The notes beneath the pieces were generated by a model. The model ran no database searches. It was not told where the DNA came from and saw only the letters and a list, made by a program, of their open reading frames with translations. The position numbers and the translations under genes are program-made. From Acidobacteriota bacterium (lineage in GTDB: Bacteria; Acidobacteriota; Vicinamibacteria; Vicinamibacterales; UBA8438): a stretch of 33,511 nucleotides of DNA. Location: the NCBI GenBank assembly GCA_026708265.1, contig JAPOVI010000087.1, forward strand, positions 1-33,511, in the 5' to 3' direction. Below are positions 1 to 11,099 of the stretch, piece by piece. Every line of letters begins with the position of its first letter. Position 1 is the stretch's first letter.

Positions 1-39
1 GCGACGCAGGGGCCGCCCGGAGCGTCTGATGAGGGGGGT

Positions 40-978
40 ATGGATCCGGCAACCGCGCCATCGATGATCGAAGCCGTCGGCCTGACGAAGTACTTCGGGC
101 CGTTCGTCGCCGTTCAGGACATCTCGTTCTCCGTTCCGCAGGGGCAGATCGTCGCCTTCCTCGGACCCAACGGAGCCGGGAAGACGACGATGATGCGCAT
201 GATGACCGGCTACCTGGCCCCGAGCGCGGGCTCTGCGGCCATCGCCGGCTTCGACGTGCGCCGGGCGCGCATCGACGCGGCCCGCCACCTCGGCTACCTC
301 CCGGAGAACGGGCCTCTGTACCCCGACATGACGCCGCTCGATCTGCTGAGCTTCATGGGGGAGGCGCGCCAGATGCCGCGGCCGCACCTGCGGCAGCGCA
401 TCGACGAGGTCATCGAGCTCTGCGGGCTCGCGCTGGTCCTCGAGAAACCGACCGGCAAGCTCTCGAAGGGATACCGGCAGCGCGTCGGCCTCGCGCAGGC
501 ACTGCTGCACGACCCGGCGGTGCTGATCATGGACGAGCCGACGGCGGGCCTCGACCCGAATCAGATCCGGCAGTTCCGCGAGAACATCCAGGGCCTCGGC
601 CGCACGAAGACGCTCCTCATCTCGACGCACATCCTGCACGAGGCCGAGGCGGTCGCCGACCGCGTGCTGCTGGTCAACAGCGGCCGGCTCGTGTTCGACG
701 GCACCGTCGAGGACCTCAAGGAGGACGGCTCGCTCGAGCGGCCCTTCTACCGGCTGACCGCCGGCGAGGAAGGGCTGCCGCCGGTGCCCGACGCCGGGCC
801 GGCCGAGCCTCCCGACGCCGGGGCGGAGGCCGGTCCGTCCGCGGTTCCTGCCGCCGCTCCGTCCGACGGGGGGACGGAGGCCTCGGCTGCCGACGCCGCG
901 GAGGCGGCGGTTCCCGGCGCCGGCGAGGAGGCGGCCCGTTCCGGCGGTCCGGAGGCTGCGCCTCCGGGAGCCGGCTGA
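40..978 (+). CDS. ABC-2 type transporter ATP-binding protein (GldA/CcmA-like)
   Basis: This is the nucleotide-binding subunit of an ABC-2 exporter and would power the permease encoded next. Visible motifs are Walker A GPNGAGKT (residues 42-49), YLPEN at the Q-loop position (87-91, with the Gln replaced as in many Gld-type ATPases), the signature variant LSKGYRQR (141-148), Walker B VLIMDE (161-166) and the H-loop His197. The ATG at 40 follows a GAGGGGGG ribosome site. The ATPase core ends near residue 240. The last ~70 residues (242-312) are an Ala/Pro/Glu/Gly-rich low-complexity tail not usual in this family; a similar composition recurs as an insert in the partner permease. It lies 84 bp upstream of the permease gene and is probably in the same operon. 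The substrate is unknown. The family call is firm, the substrate is not. Confidence 0.93.
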   Translation: MDPATAPSMIEAVGLTKYFGPFVAVQDISFSVPQGQIVAFLGPNGAGKTTMMRMMTGYLAPSAGSAAIAGFDVRRARIDAARHLGYLPENGPLYPDMTPLDLLSFMGEARQMPRPHLRQRIDEVIELCGLALVLEKPTGKLSKGYRQRVGLAQALLHDPAVLIMDEPTAGLDPNQIRQFRENIQGLGRTKTLLISTHILHEAEAVADRVLLVNSGRLVFDGTVEDLKEDGSLERPFYRLTAGEEGLPPVPDAGPAEPPDAGAEAGPSAVPAAAPSDGGTEASAADAAEAAVPGAGEEAARSGGPEAAPPGAG

Positions 979-1062
979 CGCTGCTCGATCGAGGATCACG
1001 GCCGGCGACATAGCTGTTCGCCGGCCCAACCCGGAGACGATCAGGACCAGAGAAGAAGGCCG

Positions 1063-4512
<3,450 letters not shown>

Positions 4513-4514
4513 CG

Positions 4515-5825
4515 ATGAACGAGCTCAGAATCACGCTGGCCCTGGGGGGCGCGGCGGTCGTGCTGGCCGTCGTGGCCCTCGTGAGCGCACCCGGTCGGGC
4601 CGTGCCCGACGCCTTCTTCGACATCGGCGAGCCCTTCTTCCCGGAGTTCACCGATCCGGAGGCCGCGGCCACGCTCGAGGTCGTGGAGTTCGACGAGGAC
4701 ACCGCGGCCGCCATCCCGTTCCAGGTGACGAACCAGGACGGGCTGTGGACGATTCCGTCCCACAACGACTACCCCGCGGACGGCCGGGAGCGCCTGGCGA
4801 ACATCGCGGCCGACATCATCAGCGTGGTCAAGGAGGACTTCCGGTCCGACAACGTGGCGGACCACGAGGCCCTCGGCGTCATCGACCCGACCGATCTGAC
4901 CGCCCCCGGCCTGGTGGGCCGCGGAACTCGCGTCACCGTCCGGGACACGAACGGCGAGGGGCTGGCCGACCTCATCGTCGGCAACGCCGTCGAGGGGCGC
5001 CAGGGGCTGCGCTTCGTGCGCGTGCCGGAGCAGAAGCGGGTCTACGCGGCGCGCTTCGAGGCCGACATCAGCACCGCCTTCGAGGACTGGATCGAGCAGA
5101 ACCTGCTCGAGGTGGAGCGCGACCAGGTGGTGCACATCGTGCTCAACGAGTACGAGGTGGACGAGCAGACCCGCCGCGCCACCCTGCCCCGCGAGTTCAC
5201 GCTCGACAAGGTCGAGGACAACGTCTGGAACGGCAGCGACGTGCCGGAGGGGCAGGAGGTCAACTTCGTCGAGGTGAACCGCCTCGTCGGCGCGATCATC
5301 GGCATGGAGATCGCGGGGGTGCGCCCGAAGCCGGCCGGCGTCAGCGGCAACCTCCGCGACGCGGCGATGGCCGGGCGCATCAGCCAGCGCGACGTCCGCG
5401 ACCTGATCAACAAGGGCTTCTACCCGACGCAGGAAGGCGGCCTGCTCTCGAACGAAGGGGAGCTGCTGGTCCGGACCACGGAGGGCGTGCTCTACACGCT
5501 CCGTTTCGGCGAGATCGTGTACGGCCGCGGCGAGGCCATCGCCGTCGGCGACGACACGAGCGACGACGCCGAGAGCGGCCCCGGCGAGAACCGCTACGTG
5601 TTCATCACGGCCGAGTTCGACGAGGCGGCGCTCCCGGAGCCGGATGAATCCGACACCGACGCCCATGAGTCCTGGCAGCGGCGGGTCGGGGAGGGACGCG
5701 AGAAGGTGGAGCGGCTCGCGGCGCGCTTCGCGAACTGGTACTACGTGGTGGCCGCCGACAGCTACGACCGCATCCACCACCCGCGCGAGCACTTCCTGCG
5801 GGACGCGCCCGCGGACGCCTTCTGA
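4515..5825 (+). CDS. DUF4340 domain-containing membrane-anchored protein
   Basis: The 436-residue product has one N-terminal membrane helix (about residues 5-26) followed by a large soluble domain that should lie outside the membrane. The N-terminal half contains the DUF4340-type stretch around the GLWTIPSHNDYPAD and LGVIDP motifs, with a second similar unit in the C-terminal half (LLVRTTEGVLYTLRFGE). DUF4340 genes usually accompany GldG-type ABC exporters, as here. The ATG at 4515 is preferred because it sits just after the GAGGGAG ribosome site at 4503-4509 and 2 bp after the upstream stop. An in-frame start at 4443 would add only an Arg-rich, out-of-family leader. The stop is 13 bp from the stop of the convergent glycosyltransferase gene. 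The biochemical role is not established. Confidence 0.85.
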   Translation: MNELRITLALGGAAVVLAVVALVSAPGRAVPDAFFDIGEPFFPEFTDPEAAATLEVVEFDEDTAAAIPFQVTNQDGLWTIPSHNDYPADGRERLANIAADIISVVKEDFRSDNVADHEALGVIDPTDLTAPGLVGRGTRVTVRDTNGEGLADLIVGNAVEGRQGLRFVRVPEQKRVYAARFEADISTAFEDWIEQNLLEVERDQVVHIVLNEYEVDEQTRRATLPREFTLDKVEDNVWNGSDVPEGQEVNFVEVNRLVGAIIGMEIAGVRPKPAGVSGNLRDAAMAGRISQRDVRDLINKGFYPTQEGGLLSNEGELLVRTTEGVLYTLRFGEIVYGRGEAIAVGDDTSDDAESGPGENRYVFITAEFDEAALPEPDESDTDAHESWQRRVGEGREKVERLAARFANWYYVVAADSYDRIHHPREHFLRDAPADAF

Positions 5826-5838
5826 GGCCGATTCGGCG

Positions 5839-8544
5839 TCACCCCGCCCCTTCGAGTTCGCCGCCGGGTTCGGCGGTCGGAGCGGCGGCGCCGCTCTCGG
5901 CGAGTTCCGGTGCGTCGAGCGGCTCGAACCCGCAGCCGCGCACGGCGCGGGCAACTGCGAGCCGTACCGCGGGCACGACGCGGGCGAGCCGCCGCAGGGC
6001 GGCGCCTACCGTGCCTGCCGCCAGGCCGCCGGACACCACGGCCGCCGTCCCCAGACCGAGGGCGGCCGTCACGCCGCTCGCCGCGGCCAGCGCTGCCGCG
6101 AGGGTCAGGGCGAACGGGCTGACGCGGAGTCGCATCCGGGTCCGGAGCAGGCAGCGCCCCTCCGCGTGCTCCTCGATGACGGTCAGCAGATCGAGGCGGC
6201 CCCACCGCGCCGCGTGGATCCGGAAGTCGTAGCCCTGCCAGCCGTCGTCGGTCTCCACGCCGAACCCGACCGGCGCACCCCGGAGGCCGCGCACGATGCG
6301 TCCGAGCAGGTCCGGCCGCGCGGTCCAGCGCTCGCTCCAGAAGCGGTCCTCGACCGATCGGCGCCGCACGAGCCGTAGCGCGCGCCCGAGGTCGCGGACC
6401 CGGAGGTCGCGGGCCGCGGGGTCGCGCCCCGCGAGGTCGCGTTCCGCCAGGACCGGGTCGGACCCGGCCGGGACGGCCGGGCGGCGCCGCTCGCCGGGCG
6501 GAGACAGGAAGCCGCGCAGGCGCCCCAGCCCGCGCGCGAGCGGCTGCAGGACGTGCAGCGCCGCGATCGTCCCCCGGTAGACGGCGCGGCTCGCACTCCG
6601 CGGCAGCTTCCTGATCCTGGACAGATCGTCGATGTCGACGCGGCGCGCACGTTGAACGCAGCGCGTCACCGTGGTGAGCATCGCCAGCGCACCGAGCAGC
6701 GCGACGGCCGTCCCCTGCCGGGGGAACCCGGCCGCGACGCCGGCGCAGCCGACCCCGACGAGTAGCGCCGAAAGCACCTGCCACCGCGCCTGGTGCGGCA
6801 GGAACGCGAGCCCCGCGCCGCCGGCGTGATAGACCGACGGGAACGGGGCCACGCCCCAGACGCCGGCGTTGATGCGACGTTCGCCGATCGGCAGCACCCA
6901 GGGCAGGGGGCTGTAAATCCGGCCGCTCCAGCGCGCCCGGCCGTCGACGAACTTCTCCGGGTGCCGCCGCGTCAGCCACGCCTCGCTCTTCCCGTAGTTG
7001 AACTGCTGCTTCCAGTAGGCCCGCACCGACGATCGGTGGTGGTGCCAGACGAGCGCCGCCGGGGCGAACCCGATCTCGGCGCCCACGGCCTGGAAGCGCC
7101 AGCAGACGTCGACGTCGTCGGCCGCGCACCCGAAGATCGGGTTGAAGCCGCCGAGCTCGAGCAGCGCCTGCCGCCGGAAGGCCATGTTGCAGCCGGGCAC
7201 GTGCTCGGCGATGACGTCGTCGAGCATGACGTGCGTCGGGGCGCCGGGGGCGCGGGCCACGCACTGCGCGAGCCACGGATCGTCAGGCGGCACGACGTTG
7301 GGGCCGCCGGCCCCGGCGACGTCACGCTCCAGGAACGGCCGCACCAGGTAGGTGAGCCACTGCGGGTGGGCCCGCACGTCCGCGTCCGTATAGGCGACGA
7401 TCTCGCCCGCCGCGTGGGCCAGCGCCACGTTGCGGGCGACGGAGAGGCCCCCGGACGGGGTGTCGATCACCCGCACCCGCCGGTGGCGGCGGGCGATGGC
7501 CGGCGTGTCGTCGGTCGATCCGTCGTTGACGACGATGATCTCGTAGTTCGGGTAGTCGAGCGCCTCGAGCGATTCGAGGCAGTCCGTCAGGGTCTCGGCC
7601 GCGTTGTAGGCGCAGACGAGCACGGAGACCAGCGGCCAGCGCTTCCGGTCCGCGGCCGGAAACGGCGCGGCGGCGAACGCGCGGGCGGTTGCCTCCAGGG
7701 CCGGCTTCGGCCGGCGGTCGACGTCGACGAGCCCGAAGGCCCAGTCGTCCACCGGGCGCCCGCCGCGCCACCACTCGTCCGTCCAGGTGAAGGCGACCGC
7801 CCCGCACGCGCCGCCCGCGAACGCGGCGCGAATCTGCATGGCGGTCAGGGCCGCCTGGCCCTCCGCGCCCTCCCGGATGGCATCCGCTCCCGCCTCGGTG
7901 AGCAGCAGCGGCCGGCACCCCGCCAGGTGGTGGAGCTGGGCGATGTAGGCCCGCAGCTCCGCCTCCTCGTGCAGGTAGACGTTGAAGGCGCAGACGTCGA
8001 ACCACGGCAGGTCCAGGAAGTGGGTGGGGGGGTAGTTGACGTAGGTGACCAGGGCGTCCGGGGCGGCTGCCTTCGCGTCTTCGTAGAGCCCGCGGAGGAA
8101 GGCCTCGACGCGCCGGAGGCCGTGCCACCGCACCACGCCGGCCGGAATCTCGTTGCCGACGGCGCACAGGAGCACCGCAGGATGGGCCGCCACCCGGCGC
8201 ACCTCCTCGGCCACCCCGCTACGAATCTTGGCCGTCAGGCGCCGGTCGTCGAGGAAGGCGACGTGCTGCGGCCACGGCGCCCCGGCGATCACCCGCAGGC
8301 CGTGCCGCGCCGCTTCGTCGAGCACAGCCCCCGGCGGCGCCGTGTAGGTGCGGACCGTGTTGATGCCCGCCTCGCGCATCCGCGCGAAGTCACGGGCGAC
8401 GACCTCGGCTGCGGGAAACTGGCCGCCGCTCTCGTCCGGGGCGAACGTCCCGTACGAGACGCCCTTGATCGGGAAGTGCCGGCCGCCGACCGTGAGGAAC
8501 TTGCCGGAGACGACCGGCGCCGGTGCTGTCGACCGCGAATCCAT
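5839..8544 (-). CDS. Bifunctional glycoside hydrolase (TIM-barrel, GH2/GH5-like) - glycosyltransferase family 2 protein
   Basis: This is a 901-residue fusion. Residues 12-295 look like a clan GH-A TIM-barrel hydrolase: FPIKGVSYGTF at the start, AVGNEIP with the likely acid/base Glu132, LLTEAG with the likely nucleophile Glu217, and FTWTDEWW near the last strand. Residues 304-585 are a GT2 glycosyltransferase: VSVLVCAYN, VNDGSTDDT, YTDAD (metal-binding 387-389), GCNMAFRRQALLELGGFN, and AADDVDVCWR as the catalytic-base region. Two membrane helices follow (about 590-630) and another hydrophobic pair lies near the C-terminus. The protein could make or remodel an exopolysaccharide at the membrane. 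No polymer export genes are adjacent, so the product is unknown. The ATG at 8544 begins right before the hydrolase fold. The gene stands alone. Confidence 0.85.
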   Translation of the reverse strand: MDSRSTAPAPVVSGKFLTVGGRHFPIKGVSYGTFAPDESGGQFPAAEVVARDFARMREAGINTVRTYTAPPGAVLDEAARHGLRVIAGAPWPQHVAFLDDRRLTAKIRSGVAEEVRRVAAHPAVLLCAVGNEIPAGVVRWHGLRRVEAFLRGLYEDAKAAAPDALVTYVNYPPTHFLDLPWFDVCAFNVYLHEEAELRAYIAQLHHLAGCRPLLLTEAGADAIREGAEGQAALTAMQIRAAFAGGACGAVAFTWTDEWWRGGRPVDDWAFGLVDVDRRPKPALEATARAFAAAPFPAADRKRWPLVSVLVCAYNAAETLTDCLESLEALDYPNYEIIVVNDGSTDDTPAIARRHRRVRVIDTPSGGLSVARNVALAHAAGEIVAYTDADVRAHPQWLTYLVRPFLERDVAGAGGPNVVPPDDPWLAQCVARAPGAPTHVMLDDVIAEHVPGCNMAFRRQALLELGGFNPIFGCAADDVDVCWRFQAVGAEIGFAPAALVWHHHRSSVRAYWKQQFNYGKSEAWLTRRHPEKFVDGRARWSGRIYSPLPWVLPIGERRINAGVWGVAPFPSVYHAGGAGLAFLPHQARWQVLSALLVGVGCAGVAAGFPRQGTAVALLGALAMLTTVTRCVQRARRVDIDDLSRIRKLPRSASRAVYRGTIAALHVLQPLARGLGRLRGFLSPPGERRRPAVPAGSDPVLAERDLAGRDPAARDLRVRDLGRALRLVRRRSVEDRFWSERWTARPDLLGRIVRGLRGAPVGFGVETDDGWQGYDFRIHAARWGRLDLLTVIEEHAEGRCLLRTRMRLRVSPFALTLAAALAAASGVTAALGLGTAAVVSGGLAAGTVGAALRRLARVVPAVRLAVARAVRGCGFEPLDAPELAESGAAAPTAEPGGELEGAG

Positions 8545-8959
8545 GCCCGAAACCCGTCCTCCGTCGCGACGCTGCTGTTTCCCTGGACTCGCAGGCGCCC
8601 GGACGCCCGGGGGCGCCCGAACCGGGACCGGCAGGCCTCGTCAGGCTGCAGGGGAGACGTATTGTGCTGGGAAACTCCACGTGGCGCAACCGGCGCTCGA
8701 CGAAGTTGCGGCGGGCGCATCGGGGCTTGCGGGCGCCCGCATCGCGGAGAGGGCAGTGTTCCAAGCGTAGCGGCGCGGGACGCTCGGGGTTAACACCGCT
8801 ATGACCGCGGCGGTCGGGAGGCCTGCCCGGGCGGATGCGCGGCGCGGCGTCGGGGATACGGAGTTCCCGATCGCCCGCCTGAGCGGAAGCCTGTCTGACG
8901 TACAGTCAGACCAAATGTAAGATGCGCTTGTGATCTAGCGCCCGATCTGGTCGAGCCGC
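8545..8959. other. Intergenic region between divergent genes; no credible gene
   Basis: This 415-bp stretch separates the GH-GT gene (minus) from the AAA/DUF4143 gene (plus). Open frames here are only continuations or opposite-strand shadows, without family resemblance or ribosome sites. It should hold both promoters. The one clear structure is the 19-bp palindrome at 8893-8911. Confidence 0.6.
8893..8911. promoter_or_regulatory. Palindromic operator candidate upstream of the DUF4143 ATPase
   Basis: GTCTGAC-GTACA-GTCAGAC is a perfect inverted repeat with 7-bp arms and a 5-bp spacer, 49 bp upstream of the GTG start of the ATPase gene. The size fits a dimeric repressor site. No matching regulator gene is adjacent. 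The stem has no T-tract, so a terminator is less likely. Confidence 0.45.
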
Positions 8960-10060
8960 GTGCAGGAGGCTTGGTCCCGCCGATCTGTCGTCTGGCTCTC
9001 GGGCGTCCGCCGCGTCGGCAAGACCACCCTCGCCCGCATGCTGCCGGACGCGGTGTACGTGAACTGCGACCTGCCCTCGGCCGCCCGGGCCGCGGACGAC
9101 CCGGAGCTGTTCCTCGCCGGGCAGGCGTCGGGATCGACCCTCGTGCTGGACGAGGTGCAGCGCCTCCGCGATCCCAGTCGCCTGCTGAAGATCGCCGCCG
9201 ACGTCTTCCCGCGGCTCCGCGTGCTCGCCACGGGCTCGTCGACTCTCGCCGCGACCGGCAAGTTCCGCGACACGCTAGCCGGACGCAAGGCAGCGCTCCA
9301 GCTCTTCCCGGTGCTGTGGGAGGAGTGCGCCGATCCGTTCGGCGTGCCGGACTTCGACCGCCGACTCCTGCACGGCGGCCTGCCGGAGCCGCTGCTCGCG
9401 GCTCGGAAGGACCCCGCGTTCTTCAGCGAGTGGATCGACAGCTTCTACGCGCGGGACATCCTGGAGCTGTTCGGCATCCGCAACCGCCAGGGCTTCCTGT
9501 CGCTGTTCCGGCTCCTGCTGCGCTGGAGCGGCGGGCAGGTCGACTACTCCCGCCTGGCGCGCCTCGGCGAGCTGAGCCGCCCGACCGTCAAGTCGTACCT
9601 CGAAGCGCTGGAGGTTGCTCGCGCCGTGCACCTCCTCCCGCCGTTCCACGGCGGCGGCACGGGAGAGATCGTCAGCCGTCCCAAGTGCTACGCGTTCGAC
9701 ACCGGCTTCGTCACCTTCGAGAAGGGCTGGGACACGATCCGCGACGACGACCGCGGCCTGCTGTGGGAGCACCTCGTCCTGGACGCGCTCAGGGCCCGTC
9801 ACCCCGACGAGCGCATCTTCTACTGGCGGGACAAGGCGCAGCGCGAGGTCGACTTCGTCATCCGCCGCGAGCGCGACCGGCTGGACCTGATCGAGTGCAA
9901 GGTCAACCCCGACGCGCTGGACCCGGTCCCCGTCGAGGCGTTCCGGAGCCGGTATCCGGAGGGCGAGAACCTCCTCGCCACGCCCGTCGCCGGTGTTCCC
10001 TACCGCGTGCGCCGAGGCGGCCGCGTGTTCACGGTCTGCGCAACGGCGGACCTGCCCTGA
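8960..10060 (+). CDS. AAA-family ATPase with DUF4143 domain
   Basis: This 366-residue protein is of the AAA_14 + DUF4143 type common in accessory regions of bacteria and archaea. Walker A is GVRRVGKTT (residues 15-23), Walker B is LVLDE (61-65) and a sensor-like TGSS is at 91-94. The C-terminal DUF4143 part contains a winged-helix-like SYLEALEVARAVHLLPPF stretch and a PD-(D/E)XK-like end, with REVDFVI (Asp near 298) followed by IECK (Glu near 311). The GTG at 8960 is the only plausible start after the in-frame TAG at 8936; the N-terminus is short for the family but reaches the P-loop region. It sits 67 bp upstream of a HEPN/MNT toxin-antitoxin pair on the same strand. The cellular role of DUF4143 ATPases is unknown. 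Confidence 0.85.
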   Translation: MQEAWSRRSVVWLSGVRRVGKTTLARMLPDAVYVNCDLPSAARAADDPELFLAGQASGSTLVLDEVQRLRDPSRLLKIAADVFPRLRVLATGSSTLAATGKFRDTLAGRKAALQLFPVLWEECADPFGVPDFDRRLLHGGLPEPLLAARKDPAFFSEWIDSFYARDILELFGIRNRQGFLSLFRLLLRWSGGQVDYSRLARLGELSRPTVKSYLEALEVARAVHLLPPFHGGGTGEIVSRPKCYAFDTGFVTFEKGWDTIRDDDRGLLWEHLVLDALRARHPDERIFYWRDKAQREVDFVIRRERDRLDLIECKVNPDALDPVPVEAFRSRYPEGENLLATPVAGVPYRVRRGGRVFTVCATADLP

Positions 10061-10127
10061 GGTCAGCACGGCACTTCGGCGGCCTTCACGTGCTCCGCGC
10101 GCGAGCGCGGTATCCTGTCGTCGCGCC

Positions 10128-10553
10128 ATGACGCTTCAGACCGGCAACCTGCGGCGCTGCATTCGGATCCTCGAGTCGGCGTACGAAGGCCTGCAGGATC
10201 GCGCCGCCGATGAAGTGCTCTACGACATCTACCGTGCGGCGTGCGTCAAGGAGTTCGAGCTGGTGCTCGAGCAGGGCGGCAAGCTGCTGCGCAAGAGGCT
10301 CCGCGCCTGGTTCGCCAGCAACCGGCAGGTCGACCGCCTCGTCTTCAAGGACGTGTTCCGCCATGCGGTCAAACACGGCCTGATGTCTGCCGACGCCGGC
10401 GAGCGCTGGCTGGAGTACCGCGACAACCGCAACGACACCGCGCACGACTACGGCGCCGGCTTCGCCGACGCCACCTTGAAGCTGCTGCCGCAGTTCATCG
10501 TCGATGCCAAGGCGCTCGCCGACGCGATCGAGGCGCCCGACGACGATGCCTGA
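10128..10553 (+). CDS. HEPN-family toxin (HepT / HI0074-like)
   Basis: This 141-residue, mostly helical protein is of the nucleotidyltransferase-substrate-binding (HI0074, TIGR01987-like) HEPN family. It carries RNDTAHDY at 101-108. This is the complete RX4HXY motif that in HepT-type toxins forms the RNase site (Arg101, His106) and supplies the Tyr (Tyr108) that the partner MntA AMPylates. The gene overlaps the MNT gene by 8 nt (ATGCCTGA), which implies translational coupling. The ATG at 10128 starts the family fold; the open frame extends upstream but only into non-homologous, Arg/Ala-rich sequence overlapping the ATPase gene. There is no good ribosome site, and TATCCT at 10111-10116 could be a -10 box. 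The motif is intact, so activity is plausible but not shown. Confidence 0.87.
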   Translation: MTLQTGNLRRCIRILESAYEGLQDRAADEVLYDIYRAACVKEFELVLEQGGKLLRKRLRAWFASNRQVDRLVFKDVFRHAVKHGLMSADAGERWLEYRDNRNDTAHDYGAGFADATLKLLPQFIVDAKALADAIEAPDDDA

Positions 10554-10941
10554 TTCCCCCGCCCGCGTGGCGCGGCGCCCGGGTGACGGCAACAGGCTGC
10601 ACCTGTCGCCGAAGCACCGTGCCGCAATCGAGAGCCTGCTGCGCAAGCACCTTCCCGACGTGGAGGTCTGGGCCTACGGCAGCCGCGTGAACGGACAGAG
10701 CCACGACGGCAGCGACCTCGACCTCGTGCTGCGCGGTCCGGGTCTCGAGCGCATCCCCATCGGCGCCCTCGGGGACTTCGAGGAGGCGCTCCGGGAGTCG
10801 ACCATTCCCTTCCTGGTCGAGGCGCACGACTGGGCGTGGCTGCCGCAGGAGTTCCACCGGGAAATCGAGCGCGCGCATATCGTCCTCCGGCGGGGGAACG
10901 TCGCCGACCGCCCCGCCGATCCGAAGCAATTCGATGCGTAG
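10546..10941 (+). CDS. MNT-domain nucleotidyltransferase antitoxin (MntA / HI0073-like)
   Basis: This 131-residue minimal nucleotidyltransferase contains the full GSX10DXD motif: Gly45-Ser46 and Asp57/Asp59 in GSDLDLVLRG. In characterised MntA-HepT pairs this enzyme adds AMP units to the toxin's RX4HXY Tyr and neutralises it. A third carboxylate may be Glu92 or Asp95 in PFLVEAHDW. It starts inside the end of the HEPN gene, so the order is toxin first, antitoxin second. It ends with a TAG that is in frame with a 41-codon reading frame further downstream. Family and pairing are confident; the antitoxin role is inferred from characterised relatives. Confidence 0.87.
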   Translation: MPDSPARVARRPGDGNRLHLSPKHRAAIESLLRKHLPDVEVWAYGSRVNGQSHDGSDLDLVLRGPGLERIPIGALGDFEEALRESTIPFLVEAHDWAWLPQEFHREIERAHIVLRRGNVADRPADPKQFDA

Positions 10942-10968
10942 CCGGACGAGCGGAACCGCGCCACCGTC

Positions 10969-11094
10969 GTGGCAACCAAGGCTGACCTTGCCACGCTCGA
11001 AGCGCGGCTGGTCAAGTGGGTGGTCGGTATCGTACTGGCTGTCGCCGGGCTTCAGACTGCCGCCCTGTTCGCGATGCTTCGTCTCATGAACTGA
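10969..11094 (+). CDS. Small membrane peptide (41 aa), like the end of coiled-coil/DUF1640-type proteins
   Basis: A GTG-initiated 41-codon frame reads VATKADLATLEARLVKWV and then a hydrophobic helix, VGIVLAVAGLQTAALFAM. This layout (ATKADL, short amphipathic helix, Lys-Trp, single membrane span) recalls the C-terminal part of small DUF1640/CCDC90-like bacterial proteins. The similarity is judged by eye. It begins 27 bp after the MNT stop, in the same frame, and ends 5 bp from the stop of the convergent PQQ dehydrogenase. There is no clear ribosome site, so it could be translated by reinitiation or be a fragment of a longer protein. Confidence 0.5.
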   Translation: MATKADLATLEARLVKWVVGIVLAVAGLQTAALFAMLRLMN

Positions 11095-11099
11095 TCGCT

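Noticed and set aside
6793..8793. Plus-strand 666-codon open frame opposite the GH-GT gene
   Set aside because: No recognisable motif; it lies entirely over catalytic domains of the minus-strand gene.
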